Below, in pieces: positions 25,736 to 34,589 of a stretch of DNA of 57,374 bases. Each line of letters opens with the position of its first letter. The first letter of the stretch is position 1. Source of the DNA: Clostridia bacterium (GTDB taxonomy: Bacteria; Bacillota; Clostridia; Christensenellales; Aristaeellaceae); assembly GCA_017412715.1 (NCBI GenBank), contig JAFPWU010000030.1, positions 1 to 57,374 on the forward strand, written 5' to 3'. Made by a program: the position numbers and the translations under genes. The notes under the pieces were generated by a model. That model was not told the DNA's origin. It saw only the letters and a list, made by a program, of their open reading frames with translations, and searched no databases.

Positions 25736-26695
25736 ATGAAGGAGATTCCCATTACGGAGATAGGCCCTGTCCGGATCGGCCAGACCGAAAACCGGGACGC
25801 GGCCACGGGCTGCACGGTTTTTATCTGTGAGGACGGCATGCGCGCGGGCCTGGATGTGCGGGGCGGCGGGCCGGCCTCCCGTGAAAGTCAGCTGCTGAAT
25901 CCCCTGATGGCCGCCCAGTCCATTCACGCAATCCTCCTTTCCGGAGGGAGCGCCTACGGGCTGGGCGCCGCCAACGGGGTCATGGCCTACCTGGAAGAGC
26001 ACGGCATCGGATACGATACCGGCTTCGCGCTGGTTCCGCTGGTGGCCCAGGCGGATATCTATGACCTTTCCGTCGGGGATTCCTCGGTGAGACCCGATGC
26101 GGCCATGGGCTATGAGGCGGCCCGGCGGGCCTTTGAGGCGCCGAATTATCGGGACGGAAACTATGGCGCCGGCTGCGGCGCCTCCGTCGGAAAAATCGCC
26201 GGCATGGACTTCAGCATGAAAACCGGCATCGGGAGCTATGCCCTGCAGATCGGCGACCTGAAGATCGGGGCGTCGGTCGTGCTGAACGCCCTGGGCGATG
26301 TGTATGACTGGAAAACGGGGACGCAGATCGCCGGCCTTCTGACGGAGGACAAAGCCGGCCTTCGCAGCACCATGGAGTATATGGCCTCCTCCATCCAGGT
26401 CGTGGAGAACCGGTTTACCGGCAATACGACCCTGGCCGTCGTAATCACGAACGCGGATTTTCAGAAGTCCTCCCTGTGCAAGATCGCGGGGATGGCCCAC
26501 GACGGATACGCCAGATCAATCCGCCCGGTGCACACCTCCGCCGACGGCGACAGCATCTATGCCGTATCCGTGGGAAATGTAAAGGCGGATCAGGATCTGG
26601 TCGGCGCCCTGGCCGCCGAGGCGGTCAGCGGGGCCATCCGCAATGCCGTATACCATGCGGAAAGCGCCTACGGCCTCCCGGCCCGCGGAAGCTGA
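25736..26695 (+). CDS. P1/DmpA-type (S58) aminopeptidase-like protein
   Basis: 319 residues from ATG 25736, which has GAGGAG nine bases upstream; ATG 25727 and the frame from 25694 (overlapping the PL11 stop) are possible. The family self-cleaves into two chains with a Ser or Thr at the new N-terminus: here GNTTLAVVITN around residue 231. GGSAYGLGAANGVM and GAGCGASVGK are conserved segments. Members hydrolyse N-terminal D- or beta-amino acids or L-aminoacyl peptides; substrate here unknown. Co-transcription with the lyase is likely from the overlap or tight spacing. Confidence 0.82.
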   Translation: MKEIPITEIGPVRIGQTENRDAATGCTVFICEDGMRAGLDVRGGGPASRESQLLNPLMAAQSIHAILLSGGSAYGLGAANGVMAYLEEHGIGYDTGFALVPLVAQADIYDLSVGDSSVRPDAAMGYEAARRAFEAPNYRDGNYGAGCGASVGKIAGMDFSMKTGIGSYALQIGDLKIGASVVLNALGDVYDWKTGTQIAGLLTEDKAGLRSTMEYMASSIQVVENRFTGNTTLAVVITNADFQKSSLCKIAGMAHDGYARSIRPVHTSADGDSIYAVSVGNVKADQDLVGALAAEAVSGAIRNAVYHAESAYGLPARGS

Positions 26696-26702
26696 ATCAC
26701 CG

Positions 26703-26890
26703 GTAACTATTCAGTCCAAAAAGCGGAGCGCTGAGGTATTCCACTTCCGGGGGCCTCGATTCTCGCCGGTTCTTAGCAATTGGCAAGCCGTAAGGCGCAG
26801 ACAGAGCTTAGAACCGTTGCGTAAGTGAGCGGAGCCGAGAGGCGTCCCCCGGAGTGGAATAACCTCAGAGAGCGGAGCGACCGAATAGAT
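26703..26890. repeat. Large imperfect palindromic repeat (about 190 bp)
   Basis: The ends GTAACTATTC (26703) and GAATAGATAC (to 26890) are inverted copies. Inner arms CTGAGGTATTCCACT(T)CCGGGGG and CCCCCGGAGTGGAATAACCTCAG, and CGGTTCT/AGAACCG, also pair. AGCGGAGC occurs three times. The same end sequence builds a 41-bp palindrome at 38654-38694. It contains no ORF and may be a MITE-like or REP-like element, or a structured RNA. Confidence 0.6.
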
Positions 26891-26917
26891 ACACAGGCTC
26901 GCCTGCCTGTGTTTTTT
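26891..26917 (+). terminator. Rho-independent terminator
   Basis: ACACAGGC (26891-26898) and GCCTGTGT (26905-26912) pair perfectly around TCGCCT, followed by TTTTT. Abuts the palindromic repeat and ends transcripts from the P1 peptidase side. Confidence 0.85.
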
Positions 26918-26972
26918 GATGCCGCTTCCCTGTTCTTTTCGTGAGTTTTCATCCGCGAAAAGAAGGAAAGGG

Positions 26973-27002
26973 TTGATTTTCTGTAGCTCTTTCCTGTAAA
27001 AT
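26973..27002 (+). promoter_or_regulatory. Putative carB promoter
   Basis: TTGATT (26973-26978) and TAAAAT (26997-27002) with an 18-base spacer. The transcript leader has a short stem CCGGGC/GCCCGG (27014-27033) just before the ribosome binding site AAGGAGG; I see no T-run or known riboswitch. Confidence 0.5.
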
Positions 27003-27063
27003 CTGTCGGAGGTCCGGGCAAATCCGTGCCCGGCCTGTCCGCAACGGCTACAAGGAGGTTTTC

Positions 27064-30000
27064 ATGGCACAGAGAACGGACATCCACAAGATTCTCATCA
27101 TCGGTTCCGGTCCCATCATCATCGGTCAGGCCTGCGAGTTCGATTATTCCGGCACCCAGGCCTGCAAGGCCCTTCGGAGTCTGGGGTATGAAATCGTTCT
27201 GGTCAACTCAAATCCCGCCACCATCATGACGGATCCCGAAATGGCTGACGTGACCTACATTGAGCCGCTGAACGTGCCCCGGCTGGAACAGATTATCGCC
27301 AAGGAACGTCCCGACGCGCTGCTGCCGAACCTGGGCGGCCAGTCCGGCCTGAATCTGGCTTCGGAGCTGTATAAGGAAGGCATCCTGGACAAATACAACG
27401 TGCAAGTCATCGGCGTCCAGGTGGACGCCATCGAGCGGGGCGAGGACCGGGTTGCCTTCAAGGAAACCATGGACAGCCTGGGCATCGGCATGGCCCGCAG
27501 CGAGGTTGCCTATTCCGTGGAAAAGGGCCTGGCCATCGCGGAAGAGCTGGGATATCCCGTGGTGCTCCGGCCCGCCTATACCATGGGCGGTTCCGGCGGC
27601 GGCCTGGTCTATAACCGGGAAGAGCTGAAAACCGTCATGGCCCGCGGCCTGCAGGAATCCATTGTCCACCAGGTGCTGGTGGAGGAGTCCGTGCTGGGCT
27701 GGGAGGAGCTGGAGCTGGAGGTGGTCCGGGATCGGGAAAACCACATGATCACCGTCTGCTTCATCGAAAACGTGGATCCGATGGGCGTGCATACCGGCGA
27801 TTCCTTCTGCACCGCCCCCATGCTGACCATTTCCAAGGACCTGCAGCGCCGCCTGCAGGAGGCGGCCTATAAGATCGTGGAGCATATCGGCGTCATCGGC
27901 GGCACCAACGTGCAGTTCGCCCATGATCCGAAGACGGACCGGATTATCGTGATTGAAATCAATCCCCGGACCTCCCGCTCCAGCGCCCTGGCCTCCAAGG
28001 CCACCGGCTTCCCCATCGCGCTGGTGTCCGCCAAGCTGGCCACCGGGCTGACCCTTTCCGAGCTTCCCTGCGGCAAATACGGCACGCTGGACAAATATTA
28101 TCCCGACGGGGATTACGTGGTGGTCAAATTCGCCCGCTGGGCCTTTGAGAAGTTCCGGGGCGTGGAGGACAGGCTGGGAACCCAGATGCGGGCCGTGGGC
28201 GAGGTCATGGCCATCGGCAAAACCTATAAGGAAGCCTTCCAGAAGGCCATCCGCTCCCTGGAAAAGAACCGGGCGGGCCTGGGCCATGTGGCGGGATTCG
28301 ATGCCCTGCCCCTGGAGGAGCTGCTCCGGCGGCTGGCCGTTCCCTGCTCCGAGCGGCATTTCCTGATGTATGAAGCCCTCCGCAAGGGGGCCACCGTGGA
28401 GCAGCTCCACGAGCTGACCCATGTGAAGGCTTACTTTATTGAACAGATGAAGGAGCTGGTGGACGAGGAGGAGGCCCTGCTGAAATCCGCGGGTTCCCTG
28501 CCCGATGACGAGGCTCTGATCCAGGCCAAGAAGGACGGCTTCTCCGACCAGTACCTGAGCCAGATCCTGCGCATCCCCGAGGCGGAGATCCGGGACCGGC
28601 GCCTGGCCCTGGGGCTGGAGGAGCACTGGGACGGGGTGCATGTCTCCGGCACGGAGGACAGCGCCTACTACTACTCCACCTATAACGGAGCCGATCACGA
28701 TCCCGTTTCCGAAGGCCGGCCCAAGGTCATGATCCTGGGGGGCGGCCCCAACCGGATCGGACAGGGCATCGAGTTTGACTACTGCTGCGTCCACGCGGCC
28801 CAGAGCCTGCGGAAGCTCGGATTCGAGACGATCATCGTCAACTGCAATCCGGAGACGGTCTCCACGGACTATGACACCTCCGACAAGCTGTACTTCGAGC
28901 CCCTGACCCTGGAGGATGTGCTGAGCATCTACCGGAAGGAAAAGCCCGCGGGCGTCATCGCCCAGTTCGGCGGACAGACGCCCCTGAACCTGGCCGGCGA
29001 GCTGCAGAAGAACGGGGTGAAGATCCTGGGAACCACCCCGGAGGTCATCGACCTGGCGGAGGACCGGGATCAGTTCCGGGCCGTGATGGAAAAGCTGGGG
29101 ATTCCCATGCCCCAGTCGGGCATGGCCACCACCGTGGCCCAGGCCCAGGAGATCGCCGGGAAGATCGGCTATCCCGTGATGGTCCGCCCCTCCTACGTGC
29201 TGGGCGGAAGAGGCATGGAAGTGGTCTACGACGACGAGGCCATGGCCGGATATATGAATGCCGCGGTGGGCGTGACCCCGGACCGGCCCATCCTGATCGA
29301 CCGGTTCCTGAACCACGCGCTGGAATGCGAGGCAGACGCCATTTCCGACGGCACCCACGCCTACGTGCCCGCCGTCATGGAGCACATTGAGCTGGCCGGC
29401 ATCCACTCCGGCGACTCCGCCTGCATCATTCCCTCCAAGCATATTTCTCCGGAGCACCTGAAGACCATTAAGGACTACACCCGCCGCATCGCGGAAGAAA
29501 TGCACGTGGTGGGCCTGATGAATATGCAGTACGCCATCGAGAACGATGTGGTCTACGTGCTGGAGGCAAATCCCCGGGCCTCCCGGACCGTGCCGCTGGT
29601 CTCCAAGGTCTGCGGCATCCGCATGGTGCCCCTGGCCACGGAGATCATCACCTCCGGCCTGACCGGGCTTCCCTCCCCCGTGCCGGGGCTCAGGGAGCGG
29701 AAGATTCCCTATTACGGCGTGAAGGAAGCGGTCTTCCCCTTCAACATGTTCCCGGAGGTGGATCCGGTGCTCGGCCCGGAGATGCGCTCCACGGGCGAGG
29801 TGCTGGGTCTGGCGGAAACCACCGGTGAAGCCTTCTTCAAGGCGGAGGAGGGCGCCAACGCCACCCTGCCCCTGGAAGGTACCGTGCTGATCTCCGTAAA
29901 CCGCAAAGACAAGCCCGAAGTGGAGGAGATCGCCCGCCTGTTCAGCGAAAACGGATTCCGGATTCTGGCCACCGGCGGCACCTATGACATCATCTCCCAG

Positions 30001-30291
30001 GCCGGCATTCCCGCCGAGAAGGTGAAGAAGCTCTATGAAGGGCGGCCGAACATCCTGGATCTGATGACCAACGGGGACATCCAGCTGATCGTCAACAGCC
30101 CCATCGGTAAGGACTCCGCCCATGATGACAGCTATCTGCGGAAGGCCGCCATCAAGTACAAGATTCCCTATATCACCACCATCGCCGCCGCCCGGGCCGC
30201 CGCGGAAGGAATTCATCGGGTGCTCCGCCACGACCGGGGCAATGTCCGTTCCCTGCAGGAGTGGCACCGGCTGATTCAGGAAAAGGACTGA
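27064..30291 (+). CDS. carB: Carbamoyl-phosphate synthase large subunit
   Basis: 1075 residues, the full family length. Two homologous ATP-grasp halves begin with ILIIGSGPIIIGQACEFDYS and VMILGGGPNRIGQGIEFDY; a C-terminal methylglyoxal-synthase-like allosteric domain starts near residue 940. It makes carbamoyl phosphate from bicarbonate, glutamine-derived ammonia and two ATP for pyrimidines and arginine. AAGGAGG lies eight bases before the ATG. carA is not adjacent; the gene stands alone with its own promoter and terminator, so the small subunit must be elsewhere. Confidence 0.96.
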   Translation: MAQRTDIHKILIIGSGPIIIGQACEFDYSGTQACKALRSLGYEIVLVNSNPATIMTDPEMADVTYIEPLNVPRLEQIIAKERPDALLPNLGGQSGLNLASELYKEGILDKYNVQVIGVQVDAIERGEDRVAFKETMDSLGIGMARSEVAYSVEKGLAIAEELGYPVVLRPAYTMGGSGGGLVYNREELKTVMARGLQESIVHQVLVEESVLGWEELELEVVRDRENHMITVCFIENVDPMGVHTGDSFCTAPMLTISKDLQRRLQEAAYKIVEHIGVIGGTNVQFAHDPKTDRIIVIEINPRTSRSSALASKATGFPIALVSAKLATGLTLSELPCGKYGTLDKYYPDGDYVVVKFARWAFEKFRGVEDRLGTQMRAVGEVMAIGKTYKEAFQKAIRSLEKNRAGLGHVAGFDALPLEELLRRLAVPCSERHFLMYEALRKGATVEQLHELTHVKAYFIEQMKELVDEEEALLKSAGSLPDDEALIQAKKDGFSDQYLSQILRIPEAEIRDRRLALGLEEHWDGVHVSGTEDSAYYYSTYNGADHDPVSEGRPKVMILGGGPNRIGQGIEFDYCCVHAAQSLRKLGFETIIVNCNPETVSTDYDTSDKLYFEPLTLEDVLSIYRKEKPAGVIAQFGGQTPLNLAGELQKNGVKILGTTPEVIDLAEDRDQFRAVMEKLGIPMPQSGMATTVAQAQEIAGKIGYPVMVRPSYVLGGRGMEVVYDDEAMAGYMNAAVGVTPDRPILIDRFLNHALECEADAISDGTHAYVPAVMEHIELAGIHSGDSACIIPSKHISPEHLKTIKDYTRRIAEEMHVVGLMNMQYAIENDVVYVLEANPRASRTVPLVSKVCGIRMVPLATEIITSGLTGLPSPVPGLRERKIPYYGVKEAVFPFNMFPEVDPVLGPEMRSTGEVLGLAETTGEAFFKAEEGANATLPLEGTVLISVNRKDKPEVEEIARLFSENGFRILATGGTYDIISQAGIPAEKVKKLYEGRPNILDLMTNGDIQLIVNSPIGKDSAHDDSYLRKAAIKYKIPYITTIAAARAAAEGIHRVLRHDRGNVRSLQEWHRLIQEKD

Positions 30292-30358
30292 GGACGCGCC
30301 GAGGAATCCCGCGGGACTTGAACCGCCCCGGCGGGATCCTCCGGTCCTTATGCGCATG

Positions 30359-30399
30359 AAAAACCCTCCGGGAGTTTTCTCCCGGAGGGATGTTTTTTT
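30359..30399. terminator. Bidirectional terminator between carB and the ABC operon
   Basis: CCCTCCGGGAG (30364-30374) and CTCCCGGAGGG (30379-30389) are perfect arms, with an A-run before and a T-run after, so it can stop both converging transcripts. Confidence 0.88.
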
Positions 30400-30410
30400 C
30401 AATGGGTTTC

Positions 30411-31262
30411 TTATCCCTTGACCGCCCCGGCGGTCAGGCCCTTGATGAAGGACTTGGACATGGTCAGGTAAAGGGCGATGACGGGCAGGGCCGACATGGC
30501 CAGCACTGTCAACACCTTCGGCCAGTCCGTGGTGTACTGGCCCTGCAGCCGGGTCACCGCCAGCAGCACCGTCTTGGAGGATTCCTTCGTGATGAAGATC
30601 AGCGGAAACCACAGATCATTCCAGATCGGCACCAGGTTATAAATGGCCACGGTGGCCAGGGCCGGCCGGATCAGCGGAATCACGATCCGGTACCAGATCT
30701 TGAACCGGCCCGCGCCGTCCATATAGGCCGCCTCATACAGCTCTCCCGGCAGGCCGTGCACAAACTCCGTCAGAATAAAGACCGCGGTGGGCAGGCCCAT
30801 GGCGATATAGACCGGATAGAGGCTGAACAGGGTATTCAGGGTGTTCAGCGCCTTCATGATCTGCAGCAGGCGGATCGTCGCGATCTTGATCGGCAGCATC
30901 ATGCCGATGACGAAGAAGAAATACACCACGCGGGAAAACCGGGTGCGCCAGTGGGCCAGCGCATAAGCCGCCAGGGACCCCAGCAGCAGGATCATGAACA
31001 GGCTGATGACCACCACCAGGAAGGAATTCCGGAAATAGGCGAAAAAGTCACTGTTGGCAAAGAGCGCCTGGTAGTTCTCCAGCGTCCATTTCTTCGGCAG
31101 GCCGAAGAAGTTGGTATAGATTTCCTTTTTTACCTTGAAGGTGTTAATCAGCAGAAAGTAGAGCGGGAACGCCGCGATGAAGGACCAGATGATCATGACG
31201 ATATGATAGGGAATATGCATATTCATGATCCGGAGGGAGCGGGTTTTCTTCTCTTTCGCCAT
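30411..31262 (-). CDS. CUT1 ABC sugar permease, MalG-like
   Basis: 283 residues, six membrane segments, with the coupling-loop motif EAAYMDGAGRFKIWYRIVIP. It forms the channel with the MalF-like protein encoded just upstream (six-base gap). Last gene of the cutC operon. No ATPase gene is present. Confidence 0.88.
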   Translation of the reverse strand: MAKEKKTRSLRIMNMHIPYHIVMIIWSFIAAFPLYFLLINTFKVKKEIYTNFFGLPKKWTLENYQALFANSDFFAYFRNSFLVVVISLFMILLLGSLAAYALAHWRTRFSRVVYFFFVIGMMLPIKIATIRLLQIMKALNTLNTLFSLYPVYIAMGLPTAVFILTEFVHGLPGELYEAAYMDGAGRFKIWYRIVIPLIRPALATVAIYNLVPIWNDLWFPLIFITKESSKTVLLAVTRLQGQYTTDWPKVLTVLAMSALPVIALYLTMSKSFIKGLTAGAVKG

Positions 31263-31268
31263 GCTTCA

Positions 31269-32219
31269 TCACTCCTTTCCCTGGGTCTTGATCAGCGTGG
31301 GAACCACGCCGCACAGGAGCATCGCGAAAATGGAGGTGGAAATCGCCGACCCGACGCCGGGCTCGGGAATGCCCACCGGATGCTGGCCCGCCACGCCGTA
31401 GCGGTAGAACAGGGTGCCGATCAGATCCGTGGAATAGTCCGGCGCGCCGTCCAGGGTTTCCATCGCGAAGACCACGTCAAAGGCGTTGAAGTTGGAAACA
31501 AAGGTCATGATCGCCACCATGCCGATGACCGGCACGATCAGCGGAATCCGGATCCGGGTGAACTGCTGCCAGGCATTGGCGCCCTCGATGGAGGCCGCCT
31601 CAATCAGATCATCGTCAATGCCCTGGAAGGCCGCCACGAACATCATCGTGGGAATGCCCACCCACTGCCATACGGAAACCAGGGAAACCGCCGAAAGGGC
31701 CGTTCCGGGATCTCCCAGCCAGCCGGAGGGGATATGCACCAGAAAGCCCAGGCCCGCCGCCTCCAGGGGAGCCTTGGTCCACTGGGGATTCATCATGATT
31801 TTGAACAGATAGCCCGTCACCAGCACGGCCACCGTGCAGGGAATGAAGATCAGCGTCTGATAGAACTGCCGGCCCCGCATGGTCCGATTGGTCAGAATCG
31901 CCGCGAAGGTGATGCCCAGGGCGTTCTGCAGGATCATATGATAGGCGAAGAAGATCCAGTTGTTGAAAAAGGCGTTCCAGAACCGCTTGGAGACCACCTC
32001 ATCCGTAAACAGCCGCACATAGTTGGCCAGTCCCACATACTGCCGGACGCCGGCGGTGCCCTCATACAGGGACAGGCGGACGGAATCCAGCATGGGATAG
32101 GCCATAAAAACCACATAGAAAATCAGGGCGGGAATCACATACCGCATCCAGTAAAAGCCGCCCGGCCGGATACTTTTTCCGCCCTGGAAGGCCTGGGCGG
32201 TTCTGGATTTCGCAGCCAT
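31269..32219 (-). CDS. CUT1 ABC sugar permease, MalF-like
   Basis: 316 residues, six membrane segments after a short basic N-terminus, with the coupling-loop motif EAASIEGANAWQQFTRIRIP. Follows the binding-protein gene after a 142-base gap containing two stable stems. Confidence 0.88.
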   Translation of the reverse strand: MAAKSRTAQAFQGGKSIRPGGFYWMRYVIPALIFYVVFMAYPMLDSVRLSLYEGTAGVRQYVGLANYVRLFTDEVVSKRFWNAFFNNWIFFAYHMILQNALGITFAAILTNRTMRGRQFYQTLIFIPCTVAVLVTGYLFKIMMNPQWTKAPLEAAGLGFLVHIPSGWLGDPGTALSAVSLVSVWQWVGIPTMMFVAAFQGIDDDLIEAASIEGANAWQQFTRIRIPLIVPVIGMVAIMTFVSNFNAFDVVFAMETLDGAPDYSTDLIGTLFYRYGVAGQHPVGIPEPGVGSAISTSIFAMLLCGVVPTLIKTQGKE

Positions 32220-32259
32220 CGCATTTCACTCCTTATCCTTTTTCCGGAATCGCGGATCC

Positions 32260-32346
32260 TTTTCAGCGGTCCTCCGGAAAGAGCCGCTGAAAAGGACCCG
32301 CCGTTCATAACAGGAAGGGCAGGGCAGGCCCAAGGCCTGCCCTGCC
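32260..32346 (-). other. Two intercistronic hairpins between binding protein and permease
   Basis: TTTTCAGCGG/CCGCTGAAAA (32260-32269 and 32284-32293) and a 13-bp perfect stem GGCAGGGCAGGCC/GGCCTGCCCTGCC (32318-32330 and 32334-32346). No T-run follows either on the minus strand. Such stems usually protect binding-protein mRNA so it is made in excess over the permeases. Confidence 0.65.
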
Positions 32347-32361
32347 GGAAAAAAATCCTGA

Positions 32362-33582
32362 TTACTTGGCCAGTTCAGCTTCCCAGGTGGCGTTGATCAC
32401 GTCAGCGGCGCCTTCGGGAGTCTGCTCACCGCGGCAGATGGCGTTCAGCTGCTCCACGATGGGGGTATACAGCGCCATCATGTTCCACACGAAGCGGCGG
32501 TCGGCGTTCTTGCCTTCGCCCAGAGCATTCATCTCGGCGATGATGCTGCCTTCGGGGGCCACGTCCGCGTTGATCAGGGGCAGGAAGCCTTCCGGAATCA
32601 CCTCAGCGGTGACCTTGGCGCCGTCCACGGAAGCCAGCCAGGCCAGGAAGGCCTTGACTTCTTCCGGATGAGCGGAAGCGGCGTTGCCGGCGATACCGAA
32701 GTCGGGATGCAGGCTGAAGCCGGCCGCATTGCCTTCGGGAGCGGGGATCGGGAAGAAGCCCACTTCAATGTCATAATCGTCGCCGTTCAGGGCGCCGTAG
32801 CTCCAGGAACCGTCGATCAGCATGGCGCTCTGGCCCAGGCCGAACATCACGTTCGCCTGATCGTTGTCGATGGAGGCGAAAGCTTCGGGCAGATAGGGAA
32901 CCAGCTTGGAGAAGTCGGTCAGGATCCGGACCCAGACTTCGTCGTTCAGCTTCTTTTCGCCCTTTTCATAGGCCACGCGCTCTTCAGCGGTGATGTAGTT
33001 CGGAACCATGCCGCACAGCACGCACTCCAGAATATCCCAGTTGGCGGCGATGCCGTTGGACAGGGGCGTAATGCCGGCAGCCTTCAGCTTTTCGCACACG
33101 GCCAGGAATTCTTCAAAGGTGGCAGGCACTTCGATGCCGTTATCGGCAAAGATCTGCTTGTTGTAATACACGAAGTGGCTGACAGCCGCGAAGGGGATGG
33201 CGAAGATGTTGCCGTCCGCGGCGGTGAAGCCGTCCAGCGCGGTCTCGGTGAAGTTTTCCTTCACGCCGGGGATGTCGTTGCACACGACATTGAAGCCGTT
33301 TTCATACAGTTCAGCGCCGGTGGTATAGGTGCGGCTGTAGAACAGATCCGGGCCGATGCCGCCGTCCAGCTGCTGACGCAGGGTCGCGTTATACTGGGTG
33401 GAGGTGGTGGGCTGGAAGACAATCTTCACACCGGTCAGTTCCTCGTACTTGGCCAGCAGGGCAGTTACCTGCTCCATATCGTCCGTACGCCAGGAACCCA
33501 TGGTCAGCTCGCCCTCCGCCAGGGACATCACGGGCAGCAGCGCCATCAGCGCAGCCAGAGCAATAGCCAACAGTTTCTTCAT
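32362..33582 (-). CDS. Extracellular sugar-binding protein (CUT1)
   Basis: 406 residues from ATG 33582, which has AGGAGG nine bases upstream; the TTG at 33591 overlaps that spacing. A signal peptide MKKLLAIALAALMALLPVMS ends near LAEG, again without a lipobox Cys. The mature part is a family-1 solute-binding protein (ELTMGSWRTDDMEQV; later FFPIPAPEGNA). It delivers an oligosaccharide to the MalF/MalG-like permeases. Context (glycosylasparaginase, GH20) suggests a GlcNAc-containing ligand. Confidence 0.86.
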   Translation of the reverse strand: MKKLLAIALAALMALLPVMSLAEGELTMGSWRTDDMEQVTALLAKYEELTGVKIVFQPTTSTQYNATLRQQLDGGIGPDLFYSRTYTTGAELYENGFNVVCNDIPGVKENFTETALDGFTAADGNIFAIPFAAVSHFVYYNKQIFADNGIEVPATFEEFLAVCEKLKAAGITPLSNGIAANWDILECVLCGMVPNYITAEERVAYEKGEKKLNDEVWVRILTDFSKLVPYLPEAFASIDNDQANVMFGLGQSAMLIDGSWSYGALNGDDYDIEVGFFPIPAPEGNAAGFSLHPDFGIAGNAASAHPEEVKAFLAWLASVDGAKVTAEVIPEGFLPLINADVAPEGSIIAEMNALGEGKNADRRFVWNMMALYTPIVEQLNAICRGEQTPEGAADVINATWEAELAK

Positions 33583-33664
33583 TTGGGACAACCTCCTTGA
33601 TATATTTTATTTCCATCCCGGATCCTTCCGGGAAACTGGAACCTTTAATACGGGAGTACCCTCC

Positions 33665-34579
33665 TCAGGGCTGCTCCTCCATTTCCGCCTCCGTCACCTG
33701 CCGGGGCCGGGGGGCGTCCTTTCCCACAGCCCGCAGACCGGCGCCCTGAGGCCCGCCGACGGCGAAGGGGAAAATCTCCAGCGTCGTGGCGGCGCCGGTC
33801 TCTCCCCGGGGATTCAGGGCGATCACGCTGATGGATCCCTCATCCTCCCCCAGTTCCACCTTCCGGGAGGACAGGAACCGCAGCGCTTCCCCGCAGGCCT
33901 CCGTCGGGGACGCTCCCCGCCGCATGAGGCTGACAATCTCATAGCTCAGGCAGCCCCGCATGATATCCTCGCCCAGGCCGGTGGCCGCCGCCGCGCCGAA
34001 CCGTGCGTCGCAGTAGAAGCCTGACCCGATGACCGGGGAATCGCCTACACGGCCGGGCTCCTTCAGGAACAGCCCGGAGGTGGAGGTGCCCGCCACCATC
34101 CCGCCCTGATCATCCAGAGCCAGCACGCATACCGTATCATGCCCTGTATAGGCGGTCAGCCTTTCCGGAATATTCGCCCGCTCCGCCTGCCATTTTTTCA
34201 TGGAGGCTTCCGTCCGCATATCCTTCATCGGCAGCCCGAAGGCCACCGCCGCCTGCTCCGCCCCGCGGCCCGCCAGCAGCCAGTTGGTATCCCGCCCGCA
34301 GAGCTTTCGCGCCAGGCGGATCGGATTTGCCACGTTTTCCACGCTCATGGCCGCGCCGGCCCGCAGGCGGCTGCCGTCCATAAAGGCGCAGTCCGTCATC
34401 ACATGGCCGTCCCGATCCGGCAGCCCGCCGTACCCGACGGAGGTATACCCGGGGTTATCCTCCACCCGGACGATCGCATGCTCCGCCGCGTCGCCCGCGC
34501 AGCCTCCTTTTCCCAGCAGCTCCGCCGCTTCCCGGATGCCGTCCAGGCTCATTTTCCAGGTTCCGATAATCTGATACAT
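33665..34579 (-). CDS. Glycosylasparaginase (N4-(beta-N-acetylglucosaminyl)-L-asparaginase)
   Basis: 304 residues of the Ntn-hydrolase asparaginase-2 family. The self-cleavage site is HD-T149-VCVLALD, where Thr149 becomes the N-terminal nucleophile; NPGYTSVGYGGLP, FMDGSRLRAGA, GRVGDSPVIGSG and ATGLGEDIMR are typical segments. The enzyme frees GlcNAc (as the glycosylamine) and aspartate from GlcNAc-Asn, the last step in breaking down N-linked glycoproteins. No signal peptide, so it acts in the cytoplasm. It lies 10 bases after cutC and upstream of a sugar-binding protein gene, in one operon. Confidence 0.86.
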   Translation of the reverse strand: MYQIIGTWKMSLDGIREAAELLGKGGCAGDAAEHAIVRVEDNPGYTSVGYGGLPDRDGHVMTDCAFMDGSRLRAGAAMSVENVANPIRLARKLCGRDTNWLLAGRGAEQAAVAFGLPMKDMRTEASMKKWQAERANIPERLTAYTGHDTVCVLALDDQGGMVAGTSTSGLFLKEPGRVGDSPVIGSGFYCDARFGAAAATGLGEDIMRGCLSYEIVSLMRRGASPTEACGEALRFLSSRKVELGEDEGSISVIALNPRGETGAATTLEIFPFAVGGPQGAGLRAVGKDAPRPRQVTEAEMEEQP

Positions 34580-34589
34580 GCTTTTTTCC

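Noticed and set aside
27003-27063. Riboswitch or pyrimidine attenuator before carB
   Set aside because: Only one short stem is present, with no T-run, no anti-terminator and no recognisable PyrR-binding sequence.
27208-30612. Very long open frame (about 1134 codons) on the minus strand opposite carB
   Set aside because: It is low-complexity Gly/His/Gln-rich translation antisense to a certain carB gene, an effect of GC-rich codon bias; no start signal or family resemblance.
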